From positions 1,009,942 to 1,073,941 of the forward strand of contig NC_018870.1 of the NCBI RefSeq assembly GCF_000305935.1: a stretch of 64,000 nt of DNA. The letters are read 5' to 3'. The stretch's first letter is position 1; the number at the start of each line of letters is the position of its first letter. Shown here in pieces: positions 60,985 through 64,000 of this stretch. Origin of the DNA: Thermacetogenium phaeum DSM 12270. Lineage in GTDB: Bacteria > Bacillota > DSM-12270 > Thermacetogeniales > Thermacetogeniaceae. The notes beneath the pieces were generated by a model. It searched no databases. It had not been told where the DNA came from and saw only the letters and a program-made list of their open reading frames with translations. The position numbers were made by a program, and so were the translations under genes.

Positions 60985-61600
60985 AAGCGTGAAGGCATTT
61001 ACGAAGGCAAGACCGCATCTATACCCGTGACGGTTACTGCTCCTGTATTGGAGAGAATTTCCGTGTCGCCGGAGCAGATGAACATTGCTGCCGGGAAGAC
61101 GGGACAGCTTCTGCGGCCTTCTACTCGGACGGAACCGCGAAAGACGTGACCGGTCAGGTGTCCTACCAGCCGGACATCAATTGTCGAAGTATCCGAAGTG
61201 GGTCTGTTGACCGGCAAGAAGCAGGGGAGTGCCAAAGTAATCGTCTCTTTCGGTGGCATGACCGCAGTATCCCGGGTGCTGGTGAACGAAGCCGTCCTGG
61301 AGTCCTTCTCGGAGGAGCCGCCCCGATGAGCCTTGTTGGGAAAGACCCAGCAGCTGACGGTAAATGCTGCGTACTCCGACAGGGCGGTAAGGGAGGTAAC
61401 AAGCTCATCCGGCTACCGGACCAGCAGCAGATCCGTCGCATTGGTCTCCGAAACCGGCCAGGTCAAAGGGGGTCTCTAAGGGGAATGCAGAAATCACCGT
61501 AACCTTCGGCGGCAAGAGTGCACCCGTTCCCGTCACGGTGAGCGCTCCTGTTGTGGAAGCGTCGAGATTCAACCCAACCCGTTGAAGATATATAAATCCA
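60985..61600 (+). pseudogene. Frameshifted Big_2 (bacterial Ig-like) repeat protein
   Basis: Three frames must be joined to follow one protein. TASIPVTVTAPVLERISVSPEQMNIAAGKTGQL continues as TASAAFYSDGTAKDVTGQVSYQPD, then IVEVSEVGLLTGKKQGSAKVIVSFGGMTAVSRVLVNEAVLESFS. A second repeat reads GKTQQLTVNAAYSDRAVREVTSS..SVALVSETGQVKG and AEITVTFGGKSAPVPVTVSAPVVEA. These are the strands of Big_2 domains found in surface and S-layer proteins. No start, signal or anchor remains. At least three frameshifts and a TGA (about 61327) confirm decay. Confidence 0.7.
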
Positions 61601-61773
61601 ACTTCCAGAGGTTCCGGGGTCTGGAGACCTATTCCAACGGCTCCACTTAGGACGTAACACTGTACGCTGCGTTCAGCAGCAGCGACACTTCTGTCGTCAG
61701 AAACATACGAAGTGCCTGCCGAAGTGCTTCCGGTAGAAGTCATCTCTCTCCGGGAAGACAATCAAATAATTGG

Positions 61774-61798
61774 GCTGGGCGTAACGCCCGGCTTTTTT
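61774..61798 (+). terminator. Terminator after the Big_2 pseudogene
   Basis: GCTGGGCG (61774-61781), loop TAA, CGCCCGGC (61785-61792), then six T. Confidence 0.8.
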
Positions 61799-61799
61799 G

Positions 61800-62257
61800 T
61801 GGCCCTCAGCGCGGAGAACTTTCTTTCAATGATGTTGTTGTCGTTTACCATAATGATCAGTTGCATCATGTTATTCTTAGAAATTTTTTAAAATAGCTTC
61901 TAATAGAGACAAATATTTGGTAAAATTGGCAATGGAACAGGTTTATTACCCCCGGGTTGGTTTAGCACCTGTAGACCGTTTTTATACCTAACAGCAGTTA
62001 GGTTTCATTATCTGCAAAACGTTTTTCGAAAAAGGAGCCCTGGGAGGAATTATCTGCCATCTTTCAGGTCAAGAGTTGTCATGATAGTTCATGAAAACAT
62101 AGTAGCTGCAAGAGAAAGAGATTTCCGGAACTTTCGAATGAGAAGATTATTTCTGTGCAGAATTATGTGCTTCGAAATTTTTGCCTCGGAAAGCATTATA
62201 GCTTTCCGCGGAAACCGTTGTGCGGTAAGACTTGGAACCATCCAGTCCGATGCGGGT
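61800..62257 (+). promoter_or_regulatory. Presumed CRISPR leader region
   Basis: No gene is supported in this stretch. The part 61850-62060 is AT-rich with runs such as AAATTTTTTAAAATAG, as leaders often are. The repeat polymorphism in the array puts the leader on this side. No precise promoter is assigned. Confidence 0.4.
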
Positions 62258-62813
62258 GTTGCACTCATAACCCCGATGAAAAGGGGACTGAATTAATTGT
62301 GGTGAACAAGCATGGGAGCTGAGGGTGAAAAGGTTGCACTCATAACCCCGATGAAAAGGGGACTGAATTTGTCGTTCCGTTCCAGTAAAATGAGTCAAAT
62401 CCAACGTTGCACTCATAACCCCGATGAAAAGGGGACTGAATTTCGATCTGTGTCTGCAACTCATCAAACAGCTTTTGCTCGTTGCACTCATAACCCCGAT
62501 GAAAAGGGGACTGAAATCTGGGCAACGAACCGTTGAAGATTTACGTTCAACTCCTGTTGCACTCATAACCCCGATGAAAAGGGGACTGAAATTTGCCGAC
62601 AAAAAAGCGAAAGGGAAGCTGACGTTGGAAGTTGCACTCATAACCCCGATGAAAAGGGGACTGAAATCTCGTCATCCACCGCACCGAAAAGACGACATAT
62701 CAAGTTGCACTCATAACCCCGATGAAAAGGGGACTGAAATGTTATCTACGCCGTGCTCTTTGAGTATTTCCACGAAGTTGCACTCATAACCCCGATGAAA
62801 AGGGGACTGAAAG
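62258..62813 (+). CRISPR. CRISPR array, 8 repeats and 7 spacers
   Basis: Repeats of 37 bases start at 62258, 62333, 62406, 62481, 62556, 62631, 62704 and 62777. They begin GTTGCACTCATAACCCCG and end GGGGACTGAAAT, with CCCC/GGGG able to pair around GATGAAAA. Spacers are 36-38 bases. Position 36 is T in repeats 1-3 and A in repeats 4-8; the last repeat also ends in G. The ACTGAAAT-type 3' end acts as crRNA tag in type I-B and III systems, so those are the likely types. No cas gene lies in the window. Confidence 0.97.
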
Positions 62814-62879
62814 ATAATTGACCATGATGAACCGATTAAAAAAACTCGATGAAAAGGGAAATGGAGACTTTAGAAATAT

Positions 62880-62911
62880 ATCCCGGCAAAGTATTTTGCC
62901 GGGATTTTTTT
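62880..62911 (+). terminator. Terminator serving as group IIC intron target
   Basis: TCCCGGCAAA (62881-62890) pairs with TTTGCCGGGA (62895-62904), followed by seven T (62905-62911). The intron begins at the next base. It also lies 67 bases after the CRISPR array. Confidence 0.9.
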
Positions 62912-64000
62912 GTGCGCCCGGCATGGGCGTTAACTTGGTGGTGAAAGTCCACTGCAGGCGAGGCAGCACGAGTCTGCTAGCCGAAGGCAAGGGTGTCCAT
63001 CGCGAGGTGGGATCTGAAGGAAGCCGGAGGCAAAGCCACGGCCTGATGAACAAGAACCCCATAAGAGGCTAAGTCGCTCGGATGAGCTGGCGAAACACAG
63101 CGAAATCCCAGGCTGCCAAGGGGCGGCGGAGTATATGGGGCAGGCGCGGGGCGAAGGTTAACGTTCTTACCCGGGGAGGCCTGCCGGGGAAGCCAGGGAG
63201 AGCTGGTAACCCGTGTCGAAAGGCACGGCTGAGCCGGCAGGAGTCAGCAGAAGGCATAGTACCCTAGGTGTCATGGACTCTGGGGGGAAGGCCTGAACAT
63301 CAAGTCAGAGGTGAGACCGATGAGTTCGCGAGAAGGGCGAAGACAGCAGAAAACCCCGGGAGGGGCCTGCCTGCGGGAGGAAGTGGTGAAGCCACGGGGG
63401 ACTGCGGGAGGGCCGAGTTCTTCTCCGGCACGAGGCGGGGCGGCACCTCGCGGAGGACAGGGTAGCGGCCTGATGGAGCAGGTGGTGGAAAGAAGCAACA
63501 TGCTGGCTGCATTGAAGCGGGTAGAGCGGAACGGAGGTGCGCCCGGCATAGACGGAGTTCCGACCGAACGGTTAAGGGACCAAATCCGTGCCGAATGGCG
63601 GCGCATTCGGGAAGAACTGCTCGCGGGAACCTATAGGCCCGAGCCCGTGCGCCGGGTCGAAATCCCGAAACCCGGGGGAGGCGAACGGCTACTAGGGATA
63701 CCCACCGTAATGGACCGCCTGATCCAGCAGGCGCTTCTGCAGGTATTGACGCCCATCTTCGATCCGCAATTTTCGGATAGCAGTTACGGGTTTCGTCCTG
63801 GGAGGAGAGCCCACGATGCGGTGAAGAGAGCGCGTCAATACGTAGAAGAAGGATACGAGTGGGCAGTAGACCTGGACATCGAGAAATTCTTTGACCGGGT
63901 CAACCACGACATCCTCATGGCCCGGGTGGCCCGGAGAGTGACGGATAAGAGGGTACTCACACTCATTCGCCGCTATCTCCAGGCAGGCGTCATGGTAAAC
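62912..64000 (+). mobile_element. Group IIC intron (partial, continues beyond window)
   Basis: The 5' end is GTGCGCCCGGCATGGGCG, the GUGYG start of group II introns. Further class C landmarks follow in order: GGTGTCCATCGCGAGGTG (about 62991), GATCTGAAGGAAGCCGGAGG (about 63010), ATAAGAGGCTAAG (about 63061), TTACCCGGGGAGGCCTG (about 63169), GTCAGCAGAAGGCATAGTACC (about 63243; ends domain III). The reverse transcriptase lies in domain IV. Insertion right after a terminator's T run is the class C target rule. Domains V-VI and the 3' end are outside. Confidence 0.93.
63320..64000 (+). CDS. ltrA: Group II intron reverse transcriptase/maturase (5' part)
   Basis: 227 codons visible, open to the window edge. 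It starts at ATG 63320 with GAGGTGA 6 bases upstream. After a basic, Gly/Ser-rich leader (about 1-50) comes MEQVVERSNMLAALKRVERNGGAPGIDGVP, RPEPVRRVEIPKPGGGERLLGIPTVMDRLIQQALLQVL, SYGFRPGRRAHDAV and EWAVDLDIEKFFDRVNHD, the RT0-RT3 blocks with the first catalytic Asp. The YADD box and maturase domain lie beyond 64000. Class C proteins lack an endonuclease domain. No disruption is seen. Confidence 0.95.
   Translation, partial: MSSREGRRQQKTPGGACLREEVVKPRGTAGGPSSSPARGGAAPRGGQGSGLMEQVVERSNMLAALKRVERNGGAPGIDGVPTERLRDQIRAEWRRIREELLAGTYRPEPVRRVEIPKPGGGERLLGIPTVMDRLIQQALLQVLTPIFDPQFSDSSYGFRPGRRAHDAVKRARQYVEEGYEWAVDLDIEKFFDRVNHDILMARVARRVTDKRVLTLIRRYLQAGVMVN

Noticed and set aside
61146-61502. 118-codon frame in the Big_2 region
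   Set aside because: The recognisable Ig-like sequence switches frames through it, so no single frame here is the gene.
62340-62789. Reading frames across the CRISPR array on both strands
   Set aside because: They simply translate the repeats (recurring ALITPMKRGL or QSPFHRGYECN) and have no ribosome site or homology.
62845-62870. Possible ninth, degenerate CRISPR repeat (CGATGAAAAGGG shared with the repeat)
   Set aside because: Only 12 bases match and the offset from repeat 8 is 54 rather than 73-75; may be chance or a badly decayed trailer repeat.
62818-63072. 84-codon frame over the intron 5' end
   Set aside because: Covers the terminator and intron domain I; these are RNA structural sequences.

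Overview
The window reads as a chromosome segment of a spore-forming, probably thermophilic, anaerobic member of the Clostridia, from the neighbourhood of Thermacetogenium or Moorella. This is inferred from gene content, not from a database search. It carries spore genes (two alpha/beta SASPs, gpr, spoVS, ylbJ), an adjacent pta-ackA pair, a T-box thrS, pyruvoyl arginine decarboxylase, strong AGGAGG-type ribosome sites and many GTG/TTG starts. No rRNA genes or complete prophage are visible.

Layout. 0-7.8 kb: small stress-type and DUF1540 proteins, mobB, a DUF1015 protein, a PHP phosphoesterase, two transporters, ylbF, and ECF transporter T and A subunits. 7.7-10.2 kb: a polyamine operon (pyruvoyl arginine decarboxylase, speE, speB) with a clear promoter and a folded leader. 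10.3-11.5 kb: six tRNAs (Val, Asp, Phe, Gly / Cys, Leu) split by a decayed ISLre2-type transposase remnant. 11.6-15.7 kb: a TIM-barrel protein, an FAD reductase, an L,D-transpeptidase and an ATP-dependent DNA ligase. 15.9-22.5 kb: promoter, T-box, thrS, then yloU-fakA-recG. 22.6-25 kb: tandem SASP genes facing gpr, then a family-4 uracil-DNA glycosylase. 25.2-27.0 kb: an intact ISLre2-family insertion with a 9-bp target duplication. 27.1-36.1 kb: rsmD-coaD, ylbJ, pta-ackA, yceD-rpmF, plsX, acpP, rnc, spoVS. 36.1-50.8 kb: smc-ftsY, a four-gene methylthioadenosine salvage block, then ylxM-ffh-rpsP-khpA-rimM-trmD, rplS-lepB-rbgA-rnhB. 50.8-56.4 kb: an orphan FliK-like/FlhB-like pair, an HD-GYP protein, yraN, glcD-glcF. 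56.5-60.3 kb: DUF3786, a small carbohydrate-binding protein behind a sigma-G-like promoter, a bifunctional nuclease, comM, a HAD phosphatase. 60.3-64 kb is accessory DNA: a deleted transposase, a frameshifted Ig-like (Big_2) surface-protein pseudogene, an eight-repeat CRISPR array without cas genes, and a group IIC intron placed exactly behind a terminator hairpin, its reverse transcriptase running off the window.

How the parts connect. Spermidine synthase (8.5 kb) releases methylthioadenosine, and the ftsY-ffh block (40.7-44.7 kb) encodes a deaminase, phosphorylase, isomerase and class II aldolase that could convert it to hypoxanthine, DHAP and methylthioacetaldehyde. The SASPs and the protease that degrades them at germination sit face to face. 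The most unusual items are that salvage block inside the SRP locus, the repeat polymorphism that orients the CRISPR array, a nested palindromic element at about 1 kb with a diverged relative at 10.7 kb, an unassigned structured intergenic RNA candidate at 25.0-25.2 kb, and apparent start or frame defects in recG and rnhB.
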